Position numbers and translations under genes: made by a program
The notes under the pieces: generated by a model
Told to the model about the DNA's origin: nothing
Database searches by the model: none
The model's input: only the letters and a program-made list of their open reading frames with translations
Shown here: piece by piece, positions 8,821-16,032 of the stretch
Numbering within the stretch: position 1 is the stretch's first letter
Layout: every line of letters begins with the position of its first letter
Source of the DNA: Candidatus Poribacteria bacterium
GTDB lineage: Bacteria > Poribacteria > WGA-4E > WGA-3G
Assembly: GCA_958295815.1 (NCBI GenBank)
Contig: OY282374.1
Coordinates: 5,066,804-5,130,803, forward strand
Length of the DNA stretch: 64,000 nucleotides
Reading direction: 5' to 3'

Positions 8821-10071
8821 TTAATACTCACCCTTGAGTGTGAGAGTTGCGATGGTATGCGTGTAGTTGAGGAAGTCGAGCAACGGATCTGCTTCGTTGG
8901 TGTGGTTTTGGGTGAGCTGATAATCAGCGTTGAGTGTTAGGTATGGATTAAACTGCCAGTTCAGTTGAGCATTTACCCCTATCTGTGTATCCCGACGGTC
9001 TTCAGGAATTTCTGGGATGTTTCCTGTTTCGTCAAGAATCTGTCTGCCTTCAAACTGCACCCATAGTCTGGAGAGTCGAAGCCGTATCCAACGTCCGGTA
9101 TCGAATCGGTAGAATGAGCTTGCTGCTACTTCAGTACTGGCGAAGTTGAAAAAATCGACGCTGGAACGATTCAGAAAAAAATTCACCTCTTCCTGAAACA
9201 TGATCCCTTCAGTTGCCACCTGTATCAGTTTTGCTGAACCGATGTGTCGCCAATCATTTCGGCGTTCGTTGTCTTCAAGCCCTGTGATGCCTAAGATGAG
9301 GTTGTTTAGATTGGTTTCGTAACTGCCGTTCTCTATTCCGTATTCGATTTTGCCGAGTATCTGTTTGAGAAGTCCGAATTGCAGACGTCCTGTTATTTTG
9401 TGGTTATTAGAGCCGATGAGCAGAAAATCCTCTCTAAGCGAATCGTCATCGTCAAATCGGTGTATCCGTAGGTTATATTCTAAGACGCGTCCAAAGCGCA
9501 GACCGAGTTGCCTTTCGGTGTTGTTATAGACATCGGAGCTACGCACAAAGCGTTGCAGCCGGTGCGAAGCCACAAGCGGTGGTAAATTTTCAACGGGCTG
9601 GAAACTCAGTTCAGACAAGAGAACATCGCTGAACGCGTCGAATTCGTCGAGTTTGCCCTCCTCGCCCGTATAGTTTTCGACTTGTGGTATGTATTGCAGT
9701 TTGAGTCTGAGTTTATCGGCTATTGGTAAATCCGCGTTCAGGTCAAGACCGAAGCGGTTGATTAAGCCCGCAAGTTGTGGATTGTCTTTTCCTGCTAAGC
9801 TGCTCGTGTATGGATCTACGCTTAAACCGAGTTCGATATGGTTATTGAAGGTATTAGAGAAGTGGGAACTGATTGTCAGTTCTGCCGGGTCGGTTTCAGA
9901 CGGTTCGGGTTCTTTTTCTAATAAACTCTGTCCGAATTCGGATTGGAGTTGTGCAAAGGCACTTTGCGTGTTAGATAAGAGTGTGATGTTTATTAACTGC
10001 GTAAGAATGATTAGATGTATTCCAGTTTTTAACAGCAGGTTTTGGTTTGCAGGTTGAGATATTTTTTTCAC
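8821..10071 (-). CDS. Exported beta-barrel-like outer membrane protein, unknown function
   Basis: 416 residues. A long N-terminal signal sequence ends near TQSAFAQ, and then many alternating amphipathic strands follow (for example LKLQYIPQVENYTG, IRLRLSRLWVQFEGR, LTLNADYQLTQNH) to a C-terminal TLTLKGEY with a terminal aromatic residue. This pattern fits an outer membrane barrel. The start is a GTG five bases after GGAG. No homologous family was recognised. It converges with the membrane protein gene on the opposite strand with about 40 bases between stops. Confidence 0.65.
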   Translation of the reverse strand: MKKISQPANQNLLLKTGIHLIILTQLINITLLSNTQSAFAQLQSEFGQSLLEKEPEPSETDPAELTISSHFSNTFNNHIELGLSVDPYTSSLAGKDNPQLAGLINRFGLDLNADLPIADKLRLKLQYIPQVENYTGEEGKLDEFDAFSDVLLSELSFQPVENLPPLVASHRLQRFVRSSDVYNNTERQLGLRFGRVLEYNLRIHRFDDDDSLREDFLLIGSNNHKITGRLQFGLLKQILGKIEYGIENGSYETNLNNLILGITGLEDNERRNDWRHIGSAKLIQVATEGIMFQEEVNFFLNRSSVDFFNFASTEVAASSFYRFDTGRWIRLRLSRLWVQFEGRQILDETGNIPEIPEDRRDTQIGVNAQLNWQFNPYLTLNADYQLTQNHTNEADPLLDFLNYTHTIATLTLKGEY

Positions 10072-10111
10072 ATAGACTCCAATTCTTCAACAAGGTAACA
10101 AAGTTTTGACA

Positions 10112-10585
10112 TTACGAGGCTTGCTTCTGTTTTTTTTCGTGTGCTTTTTCAATTAATTTGGGGTTTTTGTGTTGGTCGACAGCGTAAACCCCGCGCCCCG
10201 GTTCACACACTCTTAGGAAGTGAGACATTCCGCCAGGTCCGAGTTTATCCACAAGGAATTCAAGTCCAAGCCTGTAAAGGTCTTCGTCTGGAAGCTCGCG
10301 GACGTGTGTTGGCCGGGGTTTTCCGTTCTTGGTAATATTGGTTTTCAGTTTGGAAATGCGTTTTTGTTCTGCTCCTAGTTCCTTACTAGTCTGTTGAATC
10401 TGTTGGACGAGAGTGTCGATATCTGGCAAATTATCTAGCCATTCATACCGCTCGAGTGTGTAATTACCGGTGGGAGGCTCAATCAGGTTAAGGAATCGGG
10501 ATGCGCCAGTGGTACCAAGTTTAGCCACAAGTGCTTCCATACCGAGATGGTAGACTTCATTGTCAGTCATTTTCAGAATGTTCAT
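10112..10585 (-). CDS. Unknown protein with two copies of an LGxExLVxKLGxxGxxxFL motif
   Basis: 157 residues, no signal peptide or membrane segment. An internal duplication is visible. DNEVYHLGMEALVAKLGTTG at residues ~8-27 is repeated as DEDLYRLGLEFLVDKLGPGG at ~100-119, each followed by (S)xFLxxxEPxxGxY. The linker is charged and helical. The gene starts inside the end of the PIN-domain remnant (23-base overlap), which suggests the two were a coupled pair. Small proteins of this LG..G..FL type often sit beside PIN-toxin genes, so an antitoxin-like role is an inference. The function is not established. Confidence 0.6.
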   Translation of the reverse strand: MNILKMTDNEVYHLGMEALVAKLGTTGASRFLNLIEPPTGNYTLERYEWLDNLPDIDTLVQQIQQTSKELGAEQKRISKLKTNITKNGKPRPTHVRELPDEDLYRLGLEFLVDKLGPGGMSHFLRVCEPGRGVYAVDQHKNPKLIEKAHEKKQKQAS

Positions 10586-10817
10586 TTTTAATTATCTCCT
10601 GTAGCCATTCGTGGGGGTTGTTGACACGAATGGTCAATTCGGAACCAAGTCTTTTCGCGAGTCTGATAAGTCTATCATCCGTTGTCAGGAAGATATCTAC
10701 ATTAATGCTTTCAGCACAGGCGAGATGCAAGGCATCCGCCCGTTTGAAGCCTAACGATTCTAGGTGTTTTGCTCTTGATGTTTCCCGCAAATTAAGAAAA
10801 ACATTTTGGTGCTCGAT
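10563..10817 (-). pseudogene. Truncated PIN-domain (VapC-like) toxin, C-terminal half only
   Basis: The frame is open from just after a stop at 10818-10820 to 10563. It encodes FKRADALHLACAES, DIFLTTDDRLIRLAKR and a terminal NPHEWLQE, which are the second half of a PIN-domain ribonuclease, including the acidic residues around the T-T-D-D motif. The N-terminal half with the first catalytic aspartate (normally LDxxxxxR) is missing, and thiG ends only 18 bases upstream of the open frame. The only starts are non-ATG (for example TTG at 10790). It is therefore probably a 5'-deleted, inactive gene. A short active protein is unlikely because the active site needs both halves. Confidence 0.65.
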
Positions 10818-10837
10818 TTAGGACATCACCCTTGCTG

Positions 10838-11608
10838 TTACTCAATCATTCCGGTTTGTGGGCTTGAAGCAGTGGCGTAGAGTTTCCGAGGAATGCGTCC
10901 TGCTAAAAACGCTGCTCTCCCGGCTTCGACTGCTTTTTTCATCGCCTCTGCCATCAGTACGGGACGGTGTGCTTTTGCCACCGCTGTATTGAGCAGAACA
11001 CCATCGCACCCTAATTCCATTGCAATCGCCGCGTCTGATGCTGTCCCAACTCCAGCGTCTACGATGAGCGGTACCTGTACGAGGTCCCGAATAATCTGGA
11101 TATTATATGGGTTGCGGATCCCCATTCCTGAGCCGATCGGTGCGCCTAATGGCATTACGGCAGCGCATCCGAGATCTTCTAATTTTTTACAGGTAATCGG
11201 ATCATCATTACAATATGGTAGCACGGTAAAACCGTCTTTGACGAGTGTTTCCGCTGCATTGAGGAGCTGCTCTACGTCTGGAAACAGTGTTTCCTCGTCT
11301 CCAATGACTTCGAGTTTGATGAGCGATGTTTCCAGGGCTTCTCTCGCAAGATTGGCTGTCAGAATCGCGTCCTTTGCCGTGAAACAACCAGCTGTATTCG
11401 GTAGGATTGTCATGCCGCGTTCACGCAAGAGTGCGAACAGGTTTTCGCCGGATGTATCTGTGAATTTCACACGACGCATTGAGACTGTGGCGATTTCGGC
11501 ACCGCTTGCGGCAATAGACTCCGTCATTATATGGAAATTCGGGTAACCAGCTGTTCCGATAAGCAGTCTTGATGTATATGTCTGGTTTGCGATTTTGAGT
11601 TCTTGCAT
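10838..11608 (-). CDS. thiG: Thiazole synthase ThiG
   Basis: 256 residues, the usual ThiG length. ThiG makes the thiazole phosphate moiety of thiamine from deoxyxylulose 5-phosphate, ThiS thiocarboxylate and dehydroglycine. The TIM-barrel markers are all present: SRLLIGTAGYPN, VSMRR, ILPNTAGCFTAKDA, IKLEVIGDEETLFPD, CNDDPI, VMPLGAPIGSGMGI, VPLIVDAGVGTASDAAIAMELGCDGVLLNTAVA. It belongs with thiS and thiO, but the HEPN/MNT pair separates it from them. The 14-base gap to mntA suggests it is read through from that pair's promoter as well as from the riboswitch-controlled one. Confidence 0.95.
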   Translation of the reverse strand: MQELKIANQTYTSRLLIGTAGYPNFHIMTESIAASGAEIATVSMRRVKFTDTSGENLFALLRERGMTILPNTAGCFTAKDAILTANLAREALETSLIKLEVIGDEETLFPDVEQLLNAAETLVKDGFTVLPYCNDDPITCKKLEDLGCAAVMPLGAPIGSGMGIRNPYNIQIIRDLVQVPLIVDAGVGTASDAAIAMELGCDGVLLNTAVAKAHRPVLMAEAMKKAVEAGRAAFLAGRIPRKLYATASSPQTGMIE

Positions 11609-11622
11609 TTTTTGTTTTTTGA

Positions 11623-11928
11623 CTATTTTTTGTAAAGTGCCACACCTACACGTTCAATCTGTTCAACCATTTCAGGGTTGCGGATATTCTTAAAGATAGA
11701 TAGATCGATGGTATAGGGTAACATCTGATCGTCCAGGTCGTTTGCGATTTGAGATAGGAGCGTGTGCGTCAGTTCACTACTACCACGAAGTGTTAGGTCG
11801 ATGTCGGAACCGTTTTTGTAGTCGCCTCTGGCGCGAGAGCCGTACAACATTACCTCTTTTACCTGTGGGTATCGCACAAAAACATCTCGAATTTTTTGAA
11901 GCGTCTGAGTAGACAAGCCATATTGCAT
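11623..11928 (-). CDS. mntA: MNT-type nucleotidyltransferase antitoxin (MntA-like)
   Basis: 101 residues, a minimal nucleotidyltransferase. The motif GSRARGDYKNGSDID fits the GSx10DxD signature of MntA antitoxins, with catalytic acids in SDIDL and a third acidic strand at TIDLS. Known MntA proteins neutralise the HEPN toxin by adding AMP units near its active site. The gene starts 2 bases after the HEPN gene stops, the usual toxin-antitoxin coupling. It sits inside the thiamine operon, upstream of thiG. This is a sequence-based call with an intact active site. Confidence 0.9.
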   Translation of the reverse strand: MQYGLSTQTLQKIRDVFVRYPQVKEVMLYGSRARGDYKNGSDIDLTLRGSSELTHTLLSQIANDLDDQMLPYTIDLSIFKNIRNPEMVEQIERVGVALYKK

Positions 11929-11930
11929 CT

Positions 11931-12356
11931 TTAAGAGTTTCCTTCCTCTTTCAGTTGCTGTAGTCGGACGAGTAGCCGCTCAAATTCAGTAAAATAGGTA
12001 GCGCAGATAGCAGTGACAACTTGTGCTGCGGTTTCTTCATCGTAAGTATGCGAGGTTAGATTACGTTTTTCAACCATATCCATCCAGACTTCGCCGTTTT
12101 CGAGAAGTCCGTTCCTAAAAGCCTGTCGGGTTGTGTCCCGCGAACCATACAAGTTCTGTATGCCTTGTACTTCAAGAAAGTTCTTCAAGGTCTTCCAAGC
12201 GAGTTCATGCGTGTATTCAAAACCTTGTATTAATCCTTGTGCTTCTAAGTCTGAAAGTTCCCGTTGCTCCGCAAGTTCGACGGCTGCTTTTAATCGACTA
12301 AAAGCCCTTTCGAAACTACTTGCGCGTTGAATCCAGCGAACCTCTTGACTTTTCAT
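11931..12356 (-). CDS. hepT: HEPN-domain toxin (HepT/HI0074 family)
   Basis: 141 residues, all helical, of the HI0074-type nucleotidyltransferase-substrate-binding family. The sequence RNLTSHTY matches the RX4HXY ribonuclease motif of active HepT toxins exactly. The tyrosine of this motif is the residue modified by MntA in the studied Shewanella system. It pairs with the mntA gene immediately downstream. A strong promoter (12395-12423) lies 39 bases upstream of its start, so the module does not depend on the thi promoter. The motif is complete, so the toxin is predicted to be functional. Confidence 0.9.
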   Translation of the reverse strand: MKSQEVRWIQRASSFERAFSRLKAAVELAEQRELSDLEAQGLIQGFEYTHELAWKTLKNFLEVQGIQNLYGSRDTTRQAFRNGLLENGEVWMDMVEKRNLTSHTYDEETAAQVVTAICATYFTEFERLLVRLQQLKEEGNS

Positions 12357-12394
12357 AGTGTTCTGCCCACAGTCATTCCTCTGTATTTTGAATT

Positions 12395-12423
12395 AGTATA
12401 ACACCCCAAAGCCTCTTTATCAA
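12395..12423 (-). promoter_or_regulatory. Sigma70-type promoter of the hepT-mntA module
   Basis: On the minus strand TTGATA (12418-12423) is followed by 17 bases and TATACT (12395-12400). Both hexamers are near consensus and the spacing is optimal. It lies in the 83-base gap between thiS and hepT, so the toxin-antitoxin pair, and possibly thiG, can be transcribed independently of the TPP riboswitch. Confidence 0.7.
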
Positions 12424-12440
12424 ATGTTTTTGGAGCCGTA

Positions 12441-12647
12441 TTATCCGCCTTGAACGGCGCGAATAATTTCCACGTCGCTATTCTCCTGAAGTTCCGTTGT
12501 CTGCCATTTGGTTTTTGGGATGACCTCCTGATTCACGGCGACGGCAATGCCCGCCTGCGTCGGCTTTAGTTCTAAAGCGATAAGCAGGTCATAAATATTT
12601 GAATTCGGATTCACTGTTTTTTCTTCGCCATTAACGCGGATCTTCAT
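12441..12647 (-). CDS. thiS: Sulfur carrier protein ThiS
   Basis: 68 residues with a ubiquitin-like fold and the obligatory C-terminal Gly-Gly (AVQGG). MKIRVNGEEKTV at the start and VAVNQEVIPKTKW in the middle match the family. ThiS carries sulfur as a C-terminal thiocarboxylate to ThiG. The ATG at 12647 gives the normal length. A GTG at 12671 would add eight residues encoded by the palindromic repeat lying upstream and is not preferred. It follows thiO. Confidence 0.92.
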   Translation of the reverse strand: MKIRVNGEEKTVNPNSNIYDLLIALELKPTQAGIAVAVNQEVIPKTKWQTTELQENSDVEIIRAVQGG

Positions 12648-12655
12648 TTTTTTAG

Positions 12656-12734
12656 TGTGTTTGCGGCACACGGCGTGTGCCTACTACTTTAAAAACCGGT
12701 GTGTTTGTGGCACACGGTCGGTGCCTACTACATT
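12656..12734. repeat. Tandem pair of REP-like palindromes with TACTAC tails
   Basis: Two units about 44 bases apart. The first has a perfect 7-bp stem (GGCACAC/GTGTGCC, 12665-12681) with a 3-base loop and then TACTACTTT. The second has GGCAC...GTGCC (12709-12725) and then TACTACATT. Both carry GTGTTTG upstream of the stem. The second unit overlaps the thiO stop codon, and the first lies just before thiS. Similar units occur at 23312-23338 and 63271-63414. Confidence 0.75.
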
Positions 12735-13864
12735 ATAAACCTATCTAACTGAAATGGGGCGATTGTCTCTGAAGTTTCACCAGTCAGAATCAGTTTGGCG
12801 ATCTCGTAAGCTGTGATGGGTGTGAGCAGGATACCGTTGCGATAGTGTCCCGTTGCGTATACCAGATTCTCGACAGGTGTTTTGCCGAGTATAGGCGCAT
12901 TGTCTCTGCTACCGGGACGCAGGCCCGTCCAAGTTTCGAGGAGCGGCAGTTCATAAACGCCCGGCACGGCTTCCCACGCTCCGCGGAGGAGTTCAAACAC
13001 ACCGCCAGCGGTTAAACGCGTGTCAAATCCCATTTCTTCGCTCGTCGCACCGACAATAAGTCTGCCATCGGTTCTCGGCACCAGATATACCGATGTCGGA
13101 TACCTCGCCCTGACGGTGCGAATGACGTTTTTGACTGTAATGCCCTCTTCCATTTGCAATGCCAACATCTGTCCCTTCACAGGACGCACTGGTGGAATAG
13201 TGGTGTCTGGTAACCCCTCAACCTGTGCAGACCAGCATCCTGCTGCGAGAATGAGTACGTCTGCAGCTTGGAAACCGTTTTGTGTTTGAACACCCGTTGC
13301 GACACCATTCACTGTGACAATTTTTTCAATGGCACTGTTTTCATGCAACACGCCGCCACATGCCTGATAGGCACGCTGAAGTGCTGTTACCATAAGCCGA
13401 TTATCCACTTGGTAATCGGTCGCGCAACGGATGGCTGCGGTCACACGAGGCGAGAGGGCAGATTCGATCTCACGTGCCTCTCGTCCAGTCAACCACTCGA
13501 CATCCAATCCTAAGTCTTGTTGTGCTGTGTAAAGATGCCGAAGCTGATGTGTATCATCGGGTTCTAATCCGACAACGAGGGTGCCTTCCACGCGGTAGCC
13601 GATGGACATCTCTGCGTCGTTTTCTAATTCATTGACCCATTGTGGATAACGTTCTAAACTCTGACAGCCGAGTTTGAGTAGTTCAGGTTCTTCGCTGTGT
13701 GCTTCGGCGAGTGGCGCGAGCATACCGGCGGCTGCCCAAGAGGCGGCACGCCCTGCTTGTGCGCGCTCATAGATGGTGACGGTGGCACCTGCTTTCGCCA
13801 GCTGCCACCCGATACCGAGCCCAATCACACCGCCACCGATGATGATAATCTTCTTATTTTCCAT
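12728..13864 (-). CDS. thiO: Glycine oxidase ThiO
   Basis: 378 residues, DAO-family flavoprotein. The N-terminal FAD-binding motif is IIIIGGGVIGLGIGWQLAKAG with the adjoining acidic residue in YERAQAGRAASWAAAGML. The C-terminal part has PVKGQML, YLVPRTDGRLIVGATSEEMGFD, TGLRPGSRDNAPILG and YATGHYRNGILLTP, all typical of ThiO. It oxidises glycine to dehydroglycine, the third substrate of ThiG, in aerobic thiazole synthesis. It lies directly between the transporter genes and thiS, which supports this assignment over other amino-acid oxidases. Confidence 0.92.
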   Translation of the reverse strand: MENKKIIIIGGGVIGLGIGWQLAKAGATVTIYERAQAGRAASWAAAGMLAPLAEAHSEEPELLKLGCQSLERYPQWVNELENDAEMSIGYRVEGTLVVGLEPDDTHQLRHLYTAQQDLGLDVEWLTGREAREIESALSPRVTAAIRCATDYQVDNRLMVTALQRAYQACGGVLHENSAIEKIVTVNGVATGVQTQNGFQAADVLILAAGCWSAQVEGLPDTTIPPVRPVKGQMLALQMEEGITVKNVIRTVRARYPTSVYLVPRTDGRLIVGATSEEMGFDTRLTAGGVFELLRGAWEAVPGVYELPLLETWTGLRPGSRDNAPILGKTPVENLVYATGHYRNGILLTPITAYEIAKLILTGETSETIAPFQLDRFIM

Positions 13865-13884
13865 TAATTTAGCAGGGAAAACGG

Positions 13885-14868
13885 TTATTTTTCTAACACA
13901 TTAATAAAACAATCTTTTGCTTCGACTGTTTTGGAGATCAATCCTTTTTCATAGGCGAATTTTGCGAAGGCGTTCCATTTTTCTTCGGATTGTATCTGCG
14001 TTGTTGCGAATACGTCCAATGTGTCTCGAAACGCAAGTTCTTCTAAGTCTTTGCGAGCGTCCGGGTTCGCCTTGAAAAAGAGTTTCAGGGCATCATCCGG
14101 ATTTTCTTTCGTGAATTGAATTGCCTCCTGAATCGCCTTCATTAGTTTTTTAGCGGTTTCTGGATGATTTTCAAAATAAGCGTCATTGGTGATAATTACT
14201 AATTCATAGTAGTCCGGAATACCGTGTTTCTCAAGCGCGAAATAATCTGCTTCTGCCCCTTCAAGTTTCAACATGTTAATTTCGTAATTCCGAAATGGTC
14301 CGATCACTGCATCTATTTGACCGCTTAGGAGAGGTGCCAAAATATTCGTGCCCACGTTTATTAATTCATAATCATCTTCGGCTAATCCGGCATTCGCCGC
14401 GATGGCGTTAAACAGGAGCACGTCCAGCGGTGCAACCGTGTACCCAATTTTTTTTCCTTTGAAATCCGCAGGTGTTTTAATGCCTGTTTTCTTCAGGAAA
14501 CTGATTGTGTTGAGTGGGTGTTCCACGAGTAGACCGATCGATTTGACCGGTAAAACTTCTTCGCTTGCCCGTGCGATTGTGACGCTTTGTTGGTAACTCA
14601 CAGCAAATGGGTATTCCCCTGCTGCCACGAGTTTGAGCGGTGCATCCGGATCGCCACCCCAGAGCAGTTCAACTTCCAATCCGTGTTTGGCAAAAATCTT
14701 GTTCTCTTGCGCAACATAAAGCGGGGCGTGGTCTACGTTCGGAAACCAATCGAGCAGTAGTGTAGTCTTCTCCATTTCGGCTTTCTGGTGACTGTCTGCG
14801 TGGCTGTTGATTCCTATTAAAAGTATACCACAACTGATAAGAAACATTAAGCAAATTGCTGTTTTCAT
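13885..14868 (-). CDS. thiY: Thiamine-precursor ABC transporter substrate-binding protein (ThiY/NMT1-like)
   Basis: 327 residues from the ATG at 14868, which follows AGAGGAAAA and begins a signal peptide (CLMFLISCGILLIGINSHADS). The longer upstream frame overlaps thiX and is discarded. The mature part has the NMT1/THI5 fold: LLLDWFPNVDHAPLYVAQENKIFAKHGLEV, LVAAGEYPFAVSYQQSV, FKGKKIGYT and IGPFRNYEINML. In this operon it most probably binds formylaminopyrimidine or a related pyrimidine precursor and passes it to ThiX. No thiamine pyrimidine synthase (thiC) gene is in the window, which fits salvage of the pyrimidine. Confidence 0.88.
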   Translation of the reverse strand: MKTAICLMFLISCGILLIGINSHADSHQKAEMEKTTLLLDWFPNVDHAPLYVAQENKIFAKHGLEVELLWGGDPDAPLKLVAAGEYPFAVSYQQSVTIARASEEVLPVKSIGLLVEHPLNTISFLKKTGIKTPADFKGKKIGYTVAPLDVLLFNAIAANAGLAEDDYELINVGTNILAPLLSGQIDAVIGPFRNYEINMLKLEGAEADYFALEKHGIPDYYELVIITNDAYFENHPETAKKLMKAIQEAIQFTKENPDDALKLFFKANPDARKDLEELAFRDTLDVFATTQIQSEEKWNAFAKFAYEKGLISKTVEAKDCFINVLEK

Positions 14869-14903
14869 GGTAGTTTTCCTCTCTTGTTGATTGTCCGGTA
14901 CGG

Positions 14904-15671
14904 CTACCGAACATTTGATTTGTTGAACTGGTACTGCCGCCACGGCATTGCGTACCGCTCCAGCAGTGTCATAAATCCAAAAAGACCTAAACCTAAAATA
15001 GTTAGGCAGAAAATAGCGGCGAATACCAGTGAAATTTGGAGTTTTCCGTTGGCATATAGCATGAGATATCCCAGTCCTGCTTTCGCTCCTACCCATTCAC
15101 CAATGACTGCACCGATGGTGGAGATAGATATACCTATCTTCGCGCCTGAGAAGATGAACGGCAGTGCCGAGGGGATACGCACTTTCCAGAGTATTTGCCA
15201 CCGCGTCGCCCGTAAAATCCGAAACAGGTTCACTGTATCTGGATCGGTGGACTTCAAGCCGTCTAAAGTATTCAGTACAATCGCGAAAAACACAATCAGA
15301 GCTGCCATGGCGACTTTGGAGGCGATCCCGAATCCGAACCACAGCACCAATAGCGGTGCAATCGCGAATACTGGGACGGTTTGTGAACCGATAACATACG
15401 GATAGAAAGCTTTCTCGAGCACGGGGAACTCGAACATCAGCACGGCTAACGGGATTCCAACTCCAGCGGCGAGGACAAATCCGAGAAGCATCTCTTGTAG
15501 TGTCACGAGCGTATGTTTCAGTAATTGGGCATGCTCCGCAAATAGCGTCACCACGATTTTTGAGGGTGCTGGCAGAATGTAGCGAGGGAGATCGAAAAGA
15601 TTCACGGCAGCTTCCCATACGCCTAACCCTGCGAGTAGGATAGCCACAGGTATCACGAATTTGCTCAGCAT
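14904..15671 (-). CDS. thiX: Thiamine-precursor ABC transporter permease (ThiX-like)
   Basis: About 255 residues with six predicted helices of the BPD_transp_1 family. The EAA-loop region is LFRILRATRWQILWKVRIPSALPFIFSGAKIGI. The ATG at 15671 has GGAG nine bases upstream. A longer start at 15740 is possible but lacks this site. It is the first gene after the TPP riboswitch, followed by thiY. No ATP-binding partner (thiZ) is encoded in this operon, so the transporter must share an ATPase encoded elsewhere or be incomplete. Confidence 0.88.
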   Translation of the reverse strand: MLSKFVIPVAILLAGLGVWEAAVNLFDLPRYILPAPSKIVVTLFAEHAQLLKHTLVTLQEMLLGFVLAAGVGIPLAVLMFEFPVLEKAFYPYVIGSQTVPVFAIAPLLVLWFGFGIASKVAMAALIVFFAIVLNTLDGLKSTDPDTVNLFRILRATRWQILWKVRIPSALPFIFSGAKIGISISTIGAVIGEWVGAKAGLGYLMLYANGKLQISLVFAAIFCLTILGLGLFGFMTLLERYAMPWRQYQFNKSNVR

Positions 15672-15793
15672 GCGTATCCGCTCCTTAACGCGAAAAAGCC
15701 GTCTTCCATTTTCGGTATAGGGAACATGCCCATTTGCCAATGGCTCTATCTATAGCCTTGGCAATGCCAAAAAGGAAGCGGCTCCATGTTTTA

Positions 15794-15822
15794 GTGCAGC
15801 GAGGTTAGATACCTCGTTAGCA
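15794..15822. repeat. Hairpin in the thi leader (GCGAGGT...ACCTCGT)
   Basis: GCGAGGT and ACCTCGT form a 6-7 bp stem around TAGAT. It lies between the TPP aptamer and the thiX start, so it could be part of the expression platform. It also resembles the dispersed hairpins at 3436-3468 and 29324-29346. No T-run follows it on the minus strand. Confidence 0.45.
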
Positions 15823-15884
15823 ATTGTGCAATTGACCGATTGCTAAAGTCGCTCAAGAAGAAGCGGTTTTCCATTGCTCTTCTT

Positions 15885-15963
15885 CATATTTCCCTACGCT
15901 GGCATGACCCAGATCAGGTTCAAAGGGTGTTTTCTCAGCTCTTAAGCAAGTAAGAGCACCCCA
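15885..15963 (-). ncRNA. TPP riboswitch (THI element)
   Basis: Read on the minus strand it begins GGGGTGCTCTTACTTGC, then has CTGAGA, CCCTTTGAACCTGATCTGG and ends CAGCGTAGGGAA. These are the conserved core segments of the TPP aptamer in the right order. It lies between a promoter (15978-16007) and thiX. Binding of thiamine pyrophosphate is expected to switch off the thiX-thiY-thiO-thiS genes. I saw no classical terminator between it and thiX, so control could be translational or involve the hairpin at 15794-15822. Confidence 0.95.
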
Positions 15964-15977
15964 TAATGTCATTTTAT

Positions 15978-16007
15978 ACTATAGCATAATTTTCGTTTTT
16001 AAAGCAA
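15978..16007 (-). promoter_or_regulatory. Sigma70-type promoter of the thiamine operon
   Basis: On the minus strand TTGCTT (16002-16007) is followed by 18 bases and TATAGT (15978-15983). Transcription would start just upstream of the TPP aptamer. Confidence 0.55.
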
Positions 16008-16032
16008 ATTTTGAAGTGGTAGCAGTTTTCTC

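Noticed and set aside
10893..11546. 217-codon plus-strand open frame
   Set aside because: It is the complement of thiG, which is a certain gene, and has no ribosome-binding site or recognisable fold.
14869..15096. Longer N-terminus for thiY
   Set aside because: It overlaps thiX and hides a clear signal peptide; the ATG at 14868 has a ribosome-binding site.
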